Below, one piece after another: positions 1 to 9,206 of a stretch of DNA of 64,000 nt; position 1 is the first letter of the stretch, and each line of letters starts with the position of its first letter. The stretch comes from Saprospiraceae bacterium (lineage in GTDB: Bacteria; Bacteroidota; Bacteroidia; Chitinophagales; Saprospiraceae): the NCBI GenBank assembly GCA_022842725.1, contig JALHOZ010000011.1, positions 60,398 through 124,397 of the forward strand, read 5' to 3'. The notes under the pieces are model-generated. The model was not told where the DNA came from and searched no databases. It saw only the letters and a list, made by a program, of their open reading frames with translations. A program made the position numbers and the translations under genes.

Positions 1-1
1 G

Positions 2-1258
2 GATCACGTAAATCCGCAACTTTTGTTTTTAGGCGCCGATGACGGTTTGTACATATCTTTGGATAAAGGCAAATCCTGGACACACTGGAATAAAAACATC
101 CCTGCCGTTCAGGTGAATGATATGAAAATCCAAAAAAGATTCGGTGATCTCGCCATCGGAACTTTCGGCAGAGCCTTCTGGATTATGGATGATATCAGAC
201 CCCTGAGAGCCCTTGCAAACAAAGGTGTTGGTTTGCTCGATTCCACCTTTGTTGCCTTTGAAACACCCGATGTTTGGTTGGTTTCAAATACATCTTATCA
301 GGGTATCCGGTTTTCAGCCCAGGGAGAGTTTACCGGTGATAACAAAAGTGTAAGCCAAAGCAAAACCTATGTCTGGATAAAACCTGAAAAGAAAGCGGAA
401 GACAAAACTTCTGTTAAAGCAGAAAAAGAAAAGGATCCAAAAGAAAAGGATCCAAAAGAAAAGGACGAAAATACCAAAGACATAAAAGTTGAAAAATCAA
501 CCAAAGACCCGGTCAAAAAGGATGAAAATAAAATTTATGTCGATGTTTATGACGAAACAGGTTCAAAAATCCGTAGTTTTTCACAAAAAGCCGACGACAA
601 AGAAGGGATAACCACCGTTGTCTGGAATCTGCGAAAAGATGGAATTATGGGTTTGAAAAAAGAGAAGGCCAAAGAAGAAAAAGAAGATCTTCCTGCGGGA
701 AGGCGTGTTTTGCCCGGAACGTACAAACTGGTATTTCAATATAAAGGTAAAAAAGATTCCACGATGGTTAGGGTCAATGACGAACCAAGAAAAGGAAAAT
801 TCTGGACCGACGTTGAGGACGAAACATCATCAAATGAGATCGATAGCCTGGTCACCAAAGCCAGAAAAGCGTATGACAAGGTGCTCGACGCCAGACAAAC
901 CATAGAACTTGTGGATAAATTATCAGTCAATCAACCGGATTCTGTAAAAAAAGAGATAAAAAGACTCCATAAAGACCTGAACACAGCTCTTGACAGCATT
1001 CAGCACTTATTTTTCAACCAGGACAATCAAAAAGGGATACAACGGGATCCCGATATTATTTTATCCAAAATTTTTCAGGTAAATCCTTATATATCAGGCA
1101 AATTACTTCCTAAAGGAAATAATGGTGAATATTCATTAAAACATGCTCAGGCTGCCACAGAAGAAGGACTGAATGCCATTCGTTTGTTTTTTGAAAAAGA
1201 TTGGCCAGCCTATAAAAAGTATATTGATCCGCTGGACTGGAATCTTTTTAAAGAGTAA
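2..1258 (+). CDS. Sortilin/VPS10-like BNR-repeat protein, C-terminal part (5' truncated by the window)
   Basis: The frame is already open at base 2 and has no convincing internal start, so only the last 418 residues are present. The first residues (LGADDGLYISLDKGKSW) are a BNR/Asp-box sialidase-type repeat. They are followed by GTFGRAFWIMDDIRPLR, a sequence typical of Bacteroidota proteins annotated as glycosyl hydrolase or sortilin-like. A Lys/Glu/Asp-rich low-complexity linker (about residues 135-180) comes next, encoded in part by a 15-bp tandem repeat. After it lie a beta-sandwich-like segment (KIYVDVYDETGSKIRSF, then PGTYKLVF) and a helical C-terminal region. This suggests an exported beta-propeller protein of unknown substrate. 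The hydrolase label is by family resemblance only; no catalytic residues can be assigned. Confidence 0.75.
   Translation, partial: DHVNPQLLFLGADDGLYISLDKGKSWTHWNKNIPAVQVNDMKIQKRFGDLAIGTFGRAFWIMDDIRPLRALANKGVGLLDSTFVAFETPDVWLVSNTSYQGIRFSAQGEFTGDNKSVSQSKTYVWIKPEKKAEDKTSVKAEKEKDPKEKDPKEKDENTKDIKVEKSTKDPVKKDENKIYVDVYDETGSKIRSFSQKADDKEGITTVVWNLRKDGIMGLKKEKAKEEKEDLPAGRRVLPGTYKLVFQYKGKKDSTMVRVNDEPRKGKFWTDVEDETSSNEIDSLVTKARKAYDKVLDARQTIELVDKLSVNQPDSVKKEIKRLHKDLNTALDSIQHLFFNQDNQKGIQRDPDIILSKIFQVNPYISGKLLPKGNNGEYSLKHAQAATEEGLNAIRLFFEKDWPAYKKYIDPLDWNLFKE
424..466 (+). repeat. 15-bp tandem repeat inside the sortilin-like gene
   Basis: Nearly three copies of AAAAGAAAAGGATCC (424-438, 439-453, partial 454-466) encode the repeated peptide KEKDP. 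The repeat is in frame and makes a charged linker, so copy-number change would alter linker length without breaking the gene. Confidence 0.85.
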
Positions 1259-1433
1259 AAACAATGAAAAAACCATGGTATCCGTTTACATCAGGTCATA
1301 TTTTTTTTGTAAATCAAAAAAAAACGATAATTTTGTAACTTCATTGGACAGTCCGGACAGCGAATCGGCGAAAGATGGAGTCTTGTGAATGGTATATTTT
1401 ATATTATCTGAAAACGTGTCGGTACTTAATACA

Positions 1434-1470
1434 CAAAACAGAATAGCTCCACAATATCTATTCTGTTTTG
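1434..1470. terminator. Perfect 13-bp hairpin, probable terminator
   Basis: CAAAACAGAATAG (1434-1446) pairs perfectly with CTATTCTGTTTTG (1458-1470) across an 11-base loop. It lies in the 287-base gap between two + strand genes and has no long T-tract beyond the TTTT inside the stem. It probably ends the upstream transcript or protects its 3' end. The rest of the gap shows no gene. Confidence 0.55.
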
Positions 1471-1545
1471 GCAGATATCGGCAAAATAAATGATGTATAA
1501 ATAACCAAACCTAAATGTGTCTTATTAAAATTAAAAAATAAATCC

Positions 1546-1896
1546 ATGAAATATTTTCTTTTAAGTTTCTTTTTACTGATTGGTTTTACTTCATTCTCAC
1601 AAAATCCGGAAATTACTGAAAATCAGTTTTTGAACATTGAGATGTCAAAAATCAAAAAATCTCTAAACACTCCGGCTTTAGAATTGAGCAATGAGCAAAA
1701 AACAAAGATCCAAACATTATTTAAAGAAAAATTTGCCAAAGTTTATGCTTCCTGGCATGCAGGCATGACAAAAGAAGAAGTATCCAAAAGAAGAGATGAA
1801 ATTGATCATGAATACGCTCCCCTTGTAGAGGGTGTTCTGACCAATGAACAACGAATGGCTTTGATGAAAGGCAAACAAAAGAAAACAAAATCATAA
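1546..1896 (+). CDS. Small secreted protein, Spy/CpxP-like in character
   Basis: The product has 116 residues. It begins with a signal peptide (MKYFLLSFFLLIGFTSFSQ, probably cleaved after SFSQ), followed by a helical, charged mature domain. The segments LSNEQKTKIQTLFKEKF and VLTNEQRMALMK recall the LTxxQ-type repeats of periplasmic Spy/CpxP-family proteins, but the match is weak and short. The C-terminus is Lys-rich. The gene stands alone between two hairpins, so it is probably monocistronic. Function unknown; a periplasmic helical or stress-linked role is inference. Confidence 0.65.
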   Translation: MKYFLLSFFLLIGFTSFSQNPEITENQFLNIEMSKIKKSLNTPALELSNEQKTKIQTLFKEKFAKVYASWHAGMTKEEVSKRRDEIDHEYAPLVEGVLTNEQRMALMKGKQKKTKS

Positions 1897-1923
1897 AAAA
1901 CCTGTATTTTCAGGAAATTATTC

Positions 1924-1944
1924 CCTAAAATCAAGATTTTTAGG
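1924..1944 (+). terminator. Weak hairpin after the small secreted protein gene
   Basis: CCTAAAA and TTTTAGG form a 7-bp AT-rich stem followed by CATTTTCTTTT. It lies just upstream of the rplU promoter and may separate the two units. Confidence 0.35.
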
Positions 1945-1952
1945 CATTTTCT

Positions 1953-1984
1953 TTTGGTAAGTTGAAATATATTTTATACCTTTG
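1953..1984 (+). promoter_or_regulatory. Bacteroidota-type promoter for rplU-rpmA
   Basis: TTTG at 1953-1956, a 20-base spacer, then TACCTTTG at 1977-1984 match the Bacteroidota -33 (TTTG/TTG) and -7 (TAnnTTTG) boxes. The start codon of rplU is 32 bases downstream of the -7 box. Confidence 0.75.
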
Positions 1985-2016
1985 CAGCCATTTTTCAAAA
2001 TTAAAATTTTTTCATC

Positions 2017-2328
2017 ATGGTCGCAATCGTAACAATAGCTGGTCAACAATTCAAAGTGGCACAAGGTCAGGAGCTTTTTGTCCACCAGTTAGAAGCCGAG
2101 CCCGGCACATCCGTAAAGTTTGATCAGGTTCTCCTGATTGAAAACAACGGAAGTGTACGAGTAGGTACGCCGGTAGTAAGTGGCGCCTCTGTATCTGCAA
2201 CGGTATTAGAGAGAGTAAAAGGTGACAAGGTCATCGTCTTTAAGAAAAAGAGAAGAAAAGGGTACGAAAAGAAAAACGGTCACAGACAGTGTTTTTCTAA
2301 AATTAAAATTGATTCCATCTCCGCCTGA
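2017..2328 (+). CDS. rplU: 50S ribosomal protein L21
   Basis: This is a standard-length (103 residues) L21, which binds 23S rRNA and neighbours L20 in the large subunit. The N-terminus MVAIVTIAGQQFKV matches the family's start, and the basic segment FKKKRRKGYEKKNGHRQ is the L21 signature region. It sits 35 bases before rpmA, the usual rplU-rpmA pair, with a strong promoter directly upstream, so the two are very likely co-transcribed. Confidence 0.97.
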   Translation: MVAIVTIAGQQFKVAQGQELFVHQLEAEPGTSVKFDQVLLIENNGSVRVGTPVVSGASVSATVLERVKGDKVIVFKKKRRKGYEKKNGHRQCFSKIKIDSISA

Positions 2329-2363
2329 TCGCGGGTTTATTCATCACCTTAAAATAGAAGATA

Positions 2364-2978
2364 ATGGCTCACAAAAAAGGTGTCGGTAGTTCGGATAACG
2401 GACGTGACAGTAAAAGTAAAAGATTAGGCGTTAAATTATTCGGCGGTCAGCAAGCTATTGCCGGAAATATTATCGTTAGACAAAGAGGTACAAAATTCCA
2501 TCCTGGTGAAAACACTTACCTGGGTAAAGATTTTTCCTTACATGCAAAAATTGACGGTGTTGTGTCTTTCAGAAAAGCAAAAGACAACAAAAACTATGTC
2601 AGTATATTGCCCAGATTGGACGAAGTAAAAGAAACAGTTGCCAAAATAGCAAATGCAAAACCGGCAGCAAAAGAAACACCGGCTCCTAAAGCAAGTCCTG
2701 CAGTTAAAGCAGATGACCTTGCAAAAATTGAAGGTATCGGTCCTAAAATTGCAGAATTGTTTGTAAATGCAGGTATCGTTACGTTTGCTGATTTAGCATC
2801 AGCAGATGTGGATAATCTGAGAAACATCCTTTCTGATGCAGGTTCAAACTTTGCAACTCATGATCCGGGAACATGGCCTGAGCAGGCAGCTCTTGCAGCA
2901 GCAGGCAAATGGGACGAACTGAAAGCATTGCAAGATGCACTTGATGGCGGCAAAGTCGCTGATAGTGAAGAAGAATAG
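2364..2978 (+). CDS. rpmA: 50S ribosomal protein L27 with C-terminal helix-hairpin-helix extension
   Basis: Residues 1 to about 85 are a normal L27 ([40 protein letters not shown]), whose N-terminal tail reaches the peptidyl-transferase centre. Ordinary L27 is about 85-95 residues, but this protein has 204. An Ala/Pro/Lys linker (about 86-112) leads into a helix-hairpin-helix-like domain ([36 protein letters not shown]) and an acidic tail with [13 protein letters not shown]. Related HhH tails occur on other Bacteroidota ribosomal proteins (family knowledge). Such domains usually bind nucleic acid, so contact with rRNA or DNA is plausible but unproven. The reading frame is continuous. Confidence 0.95.
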   Translation: MAHKKGVGSSDNGRDSKSKRLGVKLFGGQQAIAGNIIVRQRGTKFHPGENTYLGKDFSLHAKIDGVVSFRKAKDNKNYVSILPRLDEVKETVAKIANAKPAAKETPAPKASPAVKADDLAKIEGIGPKIAELFVNAGIVTFADLASADVDNLRNILSDAGSNFATHDPGTWPEQAALAAAGKWDELKALQDALDGGKVADSEEE

Positions 2979-3039
2979 TCATTCGGGTTGTACTTACCAA
3001 AAACCAATTTTGTAAGTGATAACGAAAAATGAATTTAGC

Positions 3040-3068
3040 AAAAGGAGGACAAATTGTTCTCCTTTTTT
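3040..3068 (+). terminator. Rho-independent terminator of rplU-rpmA
   Basis: AAAAGGAG (3040-3047) pairs with CTCCTTTT (3059-3066), with an ACA/TGT inner pairing, and runs into six T residues (3063-3068). It ends the ribosomal protein unit before the rpe promoter. Confidence 0.8.
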
Positions 3069-3137
3069 GTTTTTATACATTTTTATAAATGTTTTTTAAA
3101 AAAGACTTCCTTCTATGTTATTCCTATAAAAAAACGA

Positions 3138-3167
3138 CCTGATTACCTTGAAATATCCATACCTTTG
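3138..3167 (+). promoter_or_regulatory. Bacteroidota-type promoter for rpe
   Basis: TTG at 3138-3140, a 19-base spacer, then TACCTTTG at 3160-3167. It lies 21 bases before the ATG at 3189, which supports that start over any upstream in-frame codon because those would lie upstream of the transcription start. Confidence 0.7.
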
Positions 3168-3188
3168 TACATTCAAAAAATAATTGAT

Positions 3189-3860
3189 ATGAAACACCTG
3201 ATCGCTCCCTCGGTTCTCGCAGCAGATTTTGGCAATCTGGAAAGAGATATTGAAATGATCAATGAAACCGAAGCAGATTGGTTTCATGTTGATATCATGG
3301 ACGGCAACTTTGTTCCCAATATTTCTTTCGGAGCCGACATTGTCAAAGTCATTAAAAAAACGGCTAAAAAACCTCTGGACGTTCATCTCATGGTCGAAAA
3401 ACCGGAACGATATATTGAATCATTCAGAGATGCCGGAGCTGACAATATCAGTGTCCATTATGAAGCATGTACCCATTTACACCGGACCTTGGAACAAATC
3501 AAAAAAACAGGAGCTTTGGCAGGAGTCGCCCTCAATCCGCATACACCTGTTGCTCTGCTTGAAGATGTCCTGGAACTGTGTGATATCGTCGTCATTATGA
3601 GTGTCAATCCTGGTTTTGGTGGTCAGAAATTTATCTACCAGTCCCTGTTAAAAGTAAAAGCACTCAGTGAAATGATAACCATAAAAAATCTGCCTGTACT
3701 CATTGAGGTCGACGGAGGCGTAGGACTGCAAAATGCAGAATCTCTCCTTCAGGCAGGGGCACGAGTGCTGGTAGCAGGAAACAGTGTTTTTGCCTCAGAC
3801 AATCCACATCAAACGGTTTATCATCTTAAAAATCTCGGTATACATACTTTGTATGCCTGA
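3189..3860 (+). CDS. rpe: Ribulose-phosphate 3-epimerase
   Basis: This enzyme interconverts D-ribulose 5-phosphate and D-xylulose 5-phosphate in the cytosolic pentose phosphate pathway. It has 223 residues, the normal family length for a TIM barrel. Visible signatures: IAPSVLAADFGNL near the N-terminus; HVDIMDGNFVPNISFG with the metal-binding His and catalytic Asp; HLMVEKPERYI; MSVNPGFGGQKFI, the phosphate-binding loop region; and EVDGGV with the second catalytic Asp. The ATG at 3189 is chosen because it begins the conserved region and follows a promoter. The next gene starts 32 bases downstream, so read-through into the receptor gene is possible. Confidence 0.97.
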   Translation: MKHLIAPSVLAADFGNLERDIEMINETEADWFHVDIMDGNFVPNISFGADIVKVIKKTAKKPLDVHLMVEKPERYIESFRDAGADNISVHYEACTHLHRTLEQIKKTGALAGVALNPHTPVALLEDVLELCDIVVIMSVNPGFGGQKFIYQSLLKVKALSEMITIKNLPVLIEVDGGVGLQNAESLLQAGARVLVAGNSVFASDNPHQTVYHLKNLGIHTLYA

Positions 3861-3892
3861 AAACCGTTTACTATCCAACTACATTGATTTTT

Positions 3893-6418
3893 ATGCGATT
3901 TATCATATACCTTTTTTTACAGATCATCCCTTTTGTATTTGTAACAGCCCAACAAGCGACAATCTTCGGTATCATCAGAGATATTGACAGCAATCAGGGA
4001 ATTGATTTTGTAACGGTCAATGTGGCAGGTACCCAAAATGTGGTGGAATCCGATCAAAAAGGACAGTATTCCATTAAAGTAAATACCGGAGTAAAAATAA
4101 AAATTGTTTTTTCAAGGATAGGATATACAGATGTATTCCTCGACATCAATCCGCTGGATGACGGTATAAAAAGGAACATAAATATCAAAATGGTTCCCAA
4201 AGCGCTTGATCTGGAAATTACCGTAAAGGCCGGCAGAATTGAAGATGTGGGCAACGTCCGCGAGGAAGTGACCGAATTAAAACTACTGCCCAATGCATCA
4301 GGCAATTTTGAAAGTGTTTTGCCGAGTATTGCCTTGGGAGTCAGTGCAGGTTCCGGTGGAGAACTAAGTTCTCAATACAACGTGCGTGGCGGTAACTACG
4401 ACGAAAACCTGGTGTATGTCAACGATTTTGAAATATTCAGACCCCAGTTGATCCGCGGAGGACAACAGGAGGGATTAAGTTTTCCGAATATAGACCTGAT
4501 TCGCGATCTCGAATTTTCATCCGGAGGATTTGAATCAAAATACGGTGATAAAATGGCTTCTGTCCTTGACATCCGCTACAAAAGACCTGAAGAGTTCAGA
4601 GCAAGCGTCGGAGCCAGTTTTTTGGGTGGTACTGCTCACATTGAAGGGAGTAAAAGAGTAGGTGCCAACGCATACAACAAATTCAGATACCTCATTGGTG
4701 CCAGATACAAAAGTAATGCCTACCTCCTCGGAAGTCAGGACATAAAAGGAGAGTATGTCCCATCTTTCAGCGATATTCAAACTTATCTCAGCTATGATCT
4801 TACGAAAGCACTACAGCTGGGATTGATTGCCAATTTCAACAAAAGTGTCTACAATTTTATACCTTCGTCAGGAAGAAGCTCGAGCGGAAATTTTGCCTTT
4901 CAAATCGAATTAAACACTAATTTTGAAGGCCAGGAACAAGACGAATTTACATACGGTATGAGTGGTTTGTCATTGACATGGGTGCCTGAAAACCGTAAAA
5001 ACCCGCTTTATATGAAATGGTTGGTATCTGCATACCGGGCCAATGAAGACGAAAAATTTGATATCATCGGGCAGTATCGTCTTTCTCAAAAAGAAGCCAG
5101 CCTGGGTGAAAATACAGGCGAAGAAGTGGCGCTGTTAGGTTCCGGAACCCAACACCTGAATGCCAGAAACTTTTTGTTCAATACCGTATATAATGCAGAA
5201 TACAAAGGAGGAATCGAGTTTAATGCTCCCAAAATATCAGGTGTATCTAAAGGACATTTTATCCAATGGTCAGTCAAGTACCAGCACGAATATTTTGAAG
5301 ATTTTCTCAAAGAATGGGAAAGGCTCGATTCAGCAGATTATAATATTCCCTATTTAGGTAATGAAATAGAGCTTCAAAATGTAGTCAGAGCGCATAATGT
5401 CATTGAAAATCACAAAGTCACTTCTTACATTCAGAATACATATCGTTATGAAAACCGAAAACATGAATGGAAAATTACATTGGGAAGCAGGTTTTCCTAC
5501 CATCATCTGAACACAGAATTTTTGGTCAGCCCAAGAATGCAGATCTTGTATAAACCGGTACAATGGTCCAATGATGTGGCATTTAAACTCTCCGGAGGAT
5601 ATTACGTGCAACCACCTTTCTATCGGGAAATGAGAAGAAAAGACGGAAGTGTCAATACTGATCTGGCATCTCAAAAATCACTGCATATTGTAGGTGGTGT
5701 TGCTTATGATTTTATTTGGGAAGCCGTAAGCAACCGGCCTTTCAAAATCATCAGTGAAATCTATTATAAAAGGTTGGATGATCTTGTTTCTTATGAAATT
5801 GACAATGTTCGGATACGTTATGCCGGCGAAAACAATGCCACAGGTTACGTCACCGGTCTTGACTTCAGAATAAATGGTGAATTTGTCAAAGGCGCTGAAT
5901 CATGGGTCAACTTTTCTTTCCTGCGGGCCCGGGAAGCCATCAATGGAATAGAACATAAGACACTCGGCGTCGTTGATTCCATCAGGGTTCCTATTGTCGT
6001 CAAAGATGCACCAAGACCTACCGATCAGCTGTTTACCATTAACATGTTTTTTCAGGATTATCTTCCTAAAAATGAAAACATTAAAGTAAATCTTAATTTT
6101 TCCGTTGGCACAGGGCTACCGTTTGGACCCAGAGAAAATAATCTGGAATTCAGAAATGTATTCCGTTTAAAACCATACCGAAGGGTCGATCTGGGCTTTT
6201 CTTTTCAATTGTGGAAAGAAGAATGGATCGGAAGAAAACCAAATCATTGGCTTAGATTCACGAGAAATACGTGGTTGAGTCTGGAAGCTTTCAATCTTTT
6301 AAATACAAAAAATCAGGCCTCCGTCAATTGGATTAAAACCCTGAGCAATGTAGAATATTCGTTGCCAAATAACCTGACAGGCCGTCGAATCAATCTAAGG
6401 ATCAAAGTCGATTTTTAA
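3893..6418 (+). CDS. TonB-dependent receptor with carboxypeptidase-regulatory-like N-terminal domain
   Basis: An outer-membrane receptor of 841 residues. A signal peptide (MRFIIYLFLQIIPFVFVTA) is followed by a CarboxypepD_reg-like beta-sandwich (about 24-110, ATIFGIIRDIDSNQGIDFVTVNV). A plug domain comes next (about 115-240; QYNVRGGNYDENLVYVNDFEI, GGFESKYGDKMASVLDIRY), then a long C-terminal 22-strand-type barrel ending in the aromatic-terminated strand NLRIKVDF. The ATG at 3893 is preferred because it begins the signal peptide. No SusD partner follows, so a glycan-uptake pair is not indicated and the substrate is unknown. It lies close behind rpe and 54 bases before the DUF5686 gene, suggesting one envelope-related unit. 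Confidence 0.9.
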   Translation: MRFIIYLFLQIIPFVFVTAQQATIFGIIRDIDSNQGIDFVTVNVAGTQNVVESDQKGQYSIKVNTGVKIKIVFSRIGYTDVFLDINPLDDGIKRNINIKMVPKALDLEITVKAGRIEDVGNVREEVTELKLLPNASGNFESVLPSIALGVSAGSGGELSSQYNVRGGNYDENLVYVNDFEIFRPQLIRGGQQEGLSFPNIDLIRDLEFSSGGFESKYGDKMASVLDIRYKRPEEFRASVGASFLGGTAHIEGSKRVGANAYNKFRYLIGARYKSNAYLLGSQDIKGEYVPSFSDIQTYLSYDLTKALQLGLIANFNKSVYNFIPSSGRSSSGNFAFQIELNTNFEGQEQDEFTYGMSGLSLTWVPENRKNPLYMKWLVSAYRANEDEKFDIIGQYRLSQKEASLGENTGEEVALLGSGTQHLNARNFLFNTVYNAEYKGGIEFNAPKISGVSKGHFIQWSVKYQHEYFEDFLKEWERLDSADYNIPYLGNEIELQNVVRAHNVIENHKVTSYIQNTYRYENRKHEWKITLGSRFSYHHLNTEFLVSPRMQILYKPVQWSNDVAFKLSGGYYVQPPFYREMRRKDGSVNTDLASQKSLHIVGGVAYDFIWEAVSNRPFKIISEIYYKRLDDLVSYEIDNVRIRYAGENNATGYVTGLDFRINGEFVKGAESWVNFSFLRAREAINGIEHKTLGVVDSIRVPIVVKDAPRPTDQLFTINMFFQDYLPKNENIKVNLNFSVGTGLPFGPRENNLEFRNVFRLKPYRRVDLGFSFQLWKEEWIGRKPNHWLRFTRNTWLSLEAFNLLNTKNQASVNWIKTLSNVEYSLPNNLTGRRINLRIKVDF

Positions 6419-6472
6419 ACCCTTACAACGGTTTTTTTGTTTGATTGTACTGGTCCACATACTTCCAAACAA

Positions 6473-8983
6473 ATGAATATACCTGGTACATTTTCAAGCC
6501 GTTTCAGCAACGTTTGCTTACTTTTTGTATTGGTGATGTTTTTTGTTGTCATGCCGGTCGATGATATTTCAGGCCAGATCACCGGTTTAATAACGGACAA
6601 AAAAGGGGTTCCCCTACCCTACGCCTCTGTTTATCAGGAAAATACAACCAAAGGAACCGTCTCTAATGAAAACGGAATATACGAATTTTTTCCCGAGGGA
6701 AGCGGTCAAATCCCTGTTCAATTTCAGTATGTCGGCTATAAAATGGTTAAAAAAACCGTTTCATATGAAGGTAAAAAGATAGTACTAAACATTCAGCTTG
6801 AAGAAGATGATGCATTAATCGGTGAAGTGGTAATTTCAGCCAACCGGGAAGACCCTGCATATCCTGTGATCCGTCAGGCCATTGCTAAAAGAAATTTTCA
6901 TAAATATTGGATAAAACAATACGAAGCTGAGCTTTATGTCAAAGGTCTGGTAAAAATTCTAGAAGCACCTGAAGTTTTGATGGGTACAGAAATCAATGAC
7001 ATGGGTGGTATTTTGGACAGCCTGCGACAAGGTATATTTTATCTGAGTGAATCTCAGACAAAATTTTATTATCAGTATCCCGACAAAACCAAAGAAGTAA
7101 TGATTTCGATTAAAAATTCGGGATCAAACAGCCTTTTTACAGCCAATAAATATGCCTTTGCCCAAATAGATTTGTACGACAATTTTATAGAAATGGGCAG
7201 ATCGGTGATGTCACCTATTGCTGACAATGCTTTTTCTGAATATGACTACAAACTGCAACAAATGACCATTGATGAAGCAGGACGAACGCTTTATAAAATT
7301 CTGATTATCCCAAAAAATAATGTATCTCCTTTAATGAGTGGTTTGATTTACATCGTAGGCGACAGTTGGAATATTCATAGTGCTGACGTAGCCGTTTCCG
7401 GAAAAACATTAAAAATTCCTTTGATTGATACCATGCGGTATAAACAGGTTTTTCTGCCGCTTTCCTCCGGTGAATGGCCCTTATTTAATCAGACTATGTT
7501 TTTTAAAGGAAGCTTTTTAGGTTTTACTATTGGCGGAAATTTTACTTATTTTTTTTCAAACTATAACACAACAACCGACCTTACGTCTATATTCAAAGAA
7601 AAAGAGGTTTTCAGGGTTGATAAAGATGCATTGAAACAGGATTCTTTGTATTGGGCTCAAAACAGGCCGGTTCCCCTGACAGAAGAAGAAAGCAAAGATT
7701 ACCGCAAAAAAGACTCCCTTCAGGTAATATGGAATTCCAAAGCGTATCTTGATTCGATGGACAGGAAAAGCAATAAATTTAAATTTAATAATATTTTACT
7801 GGGATATTCGTACAAAAACAGGTATAAAAATTTTGAAATCAACTATCCGGAACCTTTGTCCTTCATCAGATTTAATGTTGTGGAAGGATGGAATATTTAT
7901 TTCAACCCAAACTATACAAAATATGACAGTACTACCCGGAATTGGGTTGTGAAACCATTGGTGGTGTATGGTTTTTCCGACAATTTGTGGAAACCTTCGC
8001 TTTCAGTTTCAAGATTATATGATCCCAAAATGTTGGGAAGATATTATTTGGATTTTGGAAAAAAATATGAACAATATGATGAAAGACATCCGATATCACT
8101 CAGGTCGAACACCTGGTCATCTTTGTTTTATAAACTCAATTATATCCGACTGTATGGCAAAAATTTTGTCCGGGTCGGATATGAAAGGGAATTGTTTAAT
8201 AGTTTGACTTTTGCGGGTTATCTTGAGTGGGCTGAACGATGGAAAGTTGACAAAAGTTCAGATTTTTCGTTCTTTTTCCCAAACAGGGTTTATGAGACCA
8301 ATGTACCAAAAAATGTCGCTGATTTTTCCACCTATTCCAGACATCAGATTGCGCGGTTTTCTGCAGATTTTACGTGGACACCCGGACAAACCTACAGTTC
8401 TTACCCTAATATGCGGGTACGCGAAGAAGGAAAATATCCTAAAATTCATTTAGAAAACAATATCGGTGTACCCTTGGAATCCGGAAAAAAACCGTTTTAC
8501 ACGATGAGAATCCGCATTGAAGACAGTTATCTGAATATGCGCCGGTATGGTTTTTCATCCTGGCATGTTGAATGGGCGGGAAGTGTTTTGAATAAACCAT
8601 TCTATTTTCAGGACTATTTACATCCTTTTGGCAACGAATGGGTAATTCCTGATGGTAACAGAAATAATATGTATGTTTTATTGCCATTCTATACATACAG
8701 TACAGCAGATTATTACGCAGGAATACATTGGAAACATCATTTTAATGGTTTTATAATGGATAAGATCCCCTTATTAAAAAAAACCAGCATGAAGACCATG
8801 GTTTCTGCCAATTATCTGTACAATCCGGTTTCCGGACATTATGTTGAGTACGGTGTCGGTATTGAAAATATCCTCATAGGTGTATTTCCAGTCGGAACCA
8901 TAGAATATTTCTGGTCAAACAGTTCTACACTACCACCTGACAGAGGATTTATCGTCAAACTTATTCAAATGATGACCAACTAA
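6473..8983 (+). CDS. DUF5686 / carboxypeptidase-like regulatory domain outer-membrane protein
   Basis: The product has 836 residues. A hydrophobic signal segment (CLLFVLVMFFVVMPVDD) and then a CarboxypepD_reg-like domain (ITGLITDKKGVPLPYASVY to about residue 110) precede the long DUF5686-type region. That region begins around SANREDPAYPVIRQAIAKR and is rich in alternating aromatic strands in its second half, consistent with an outer-membrane barrel. The ATG at 6473 is chosen because upstream in-frame starts are non-ATG and add a non-signal extension. Such proteins are widespread in Bacteroidota and their function is not established. It follows the TonB-dependent receptor gene by 54 bases. Confidence 0.8.
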   Translation: MNIPGTFSSRFSNVCLLFVLVMFFVVMPVDDISGQITGLITDKKGVPLPYASVYQENTTKGTVSNENGIYEFFPEGSGQIPVQFQYVGYKMVKKTVSYEGKKIVLNIQLEEDDALIGEVVISANREDPAYPVIRQAIAKRNFHKYWIKQYEAELYVKGLVKILEAPEVLMGTEINDMGGILDSLRQGIFYLSESQTKFYYQYPDKTKEVMISIKNSGSNSLFTANKYAFAQIDLYDNFIEMGRSVMSPIADNAFSEYDYKLQQMTIDEAGRTLYKILIIPKNNVSPLMSGLIYIVGDSWNIHSADVAVSGKTLKIPLIDTMRYKQVFLPLSSGEWPLFNQTMFFKGSFLGFTIGGNFTYFFSNYNTTTDLTSIFKEKEVFRVDKDALKQDSLYWAQNRPVPLTEEESKDYRKKDSLQVIWNSKAYLDSMDRKSNKFKFNNILLGYSYKNRYKNFEINYPEPLSFIRFNVVEGWNIYFNPNYTKYDSTTRNWVVKPLVVYGFSDNLWKPSLSVSRLYDPKMLGRYYLDFGKKYEQYDERHPISLRSNTWSSLFYKLNYIRLYGKNFVRVGYERELFNSLTFAGYLEWAERWKVDKSSDFSFFFPNRVYETNVPKNVADFSTYSRHQIARFSADFTWTPGQTYSSYPNMRVREEGKYPKIHLENNIGVPLESGKKPFYTMRIRIEDSYLNMRRYGFSSWHVEWAGSVLNKPFYFQDYLHPFGNEWVIPDGNRNNMYVLLPFYTYSTADYYAGIHWKHHFNGFIMDKIPLLKKTSMKTMVSANYLYNPVSGHYVEYGVGIENILIGVFPVGTIEYFWSNSSTLPPDRGFIVKLIQMMTN

Positions 8984-9175
8984 ACAAAAATTCTAAAGTA
9001 AAAATCCAAAATTTCAGTTTTATTACTTTTATATGTAACATCATAATTAGCTTTTGTTACAGAACAACCACAATTTTAAACTTAGGGTCTATATAGATCA
9101 GCATATTATGGTAAAAACTTTCAAAATCTGATAAATTTATATTTATCATAATAATATTATTAATAAACTAATATG

Positions 9176-9183
9176 TACCTTTG
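9176..9183 (+). promoter_or_regulatory. -7 promoter box upstream of nhaD
   Basis: TACCTTTG matches TAnnTTTG and lies 23 bases before the nhaD ATG. No clear -33 TTG is visible at the expected distance in the very AT-rich upstream sequence. Confidence 0.55.
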
Positions 9184-9206
9184 CGCCGCTTTTTAATCAG
9201 CATAAT

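Noticed and set aside
3893..8983. SusC/SusD glycan-uptake locus
   Set aside because: The receptor is followed by a DUF5686 protein and no SusD-like lipoprotein or glycoside hydrolase is adjacent.
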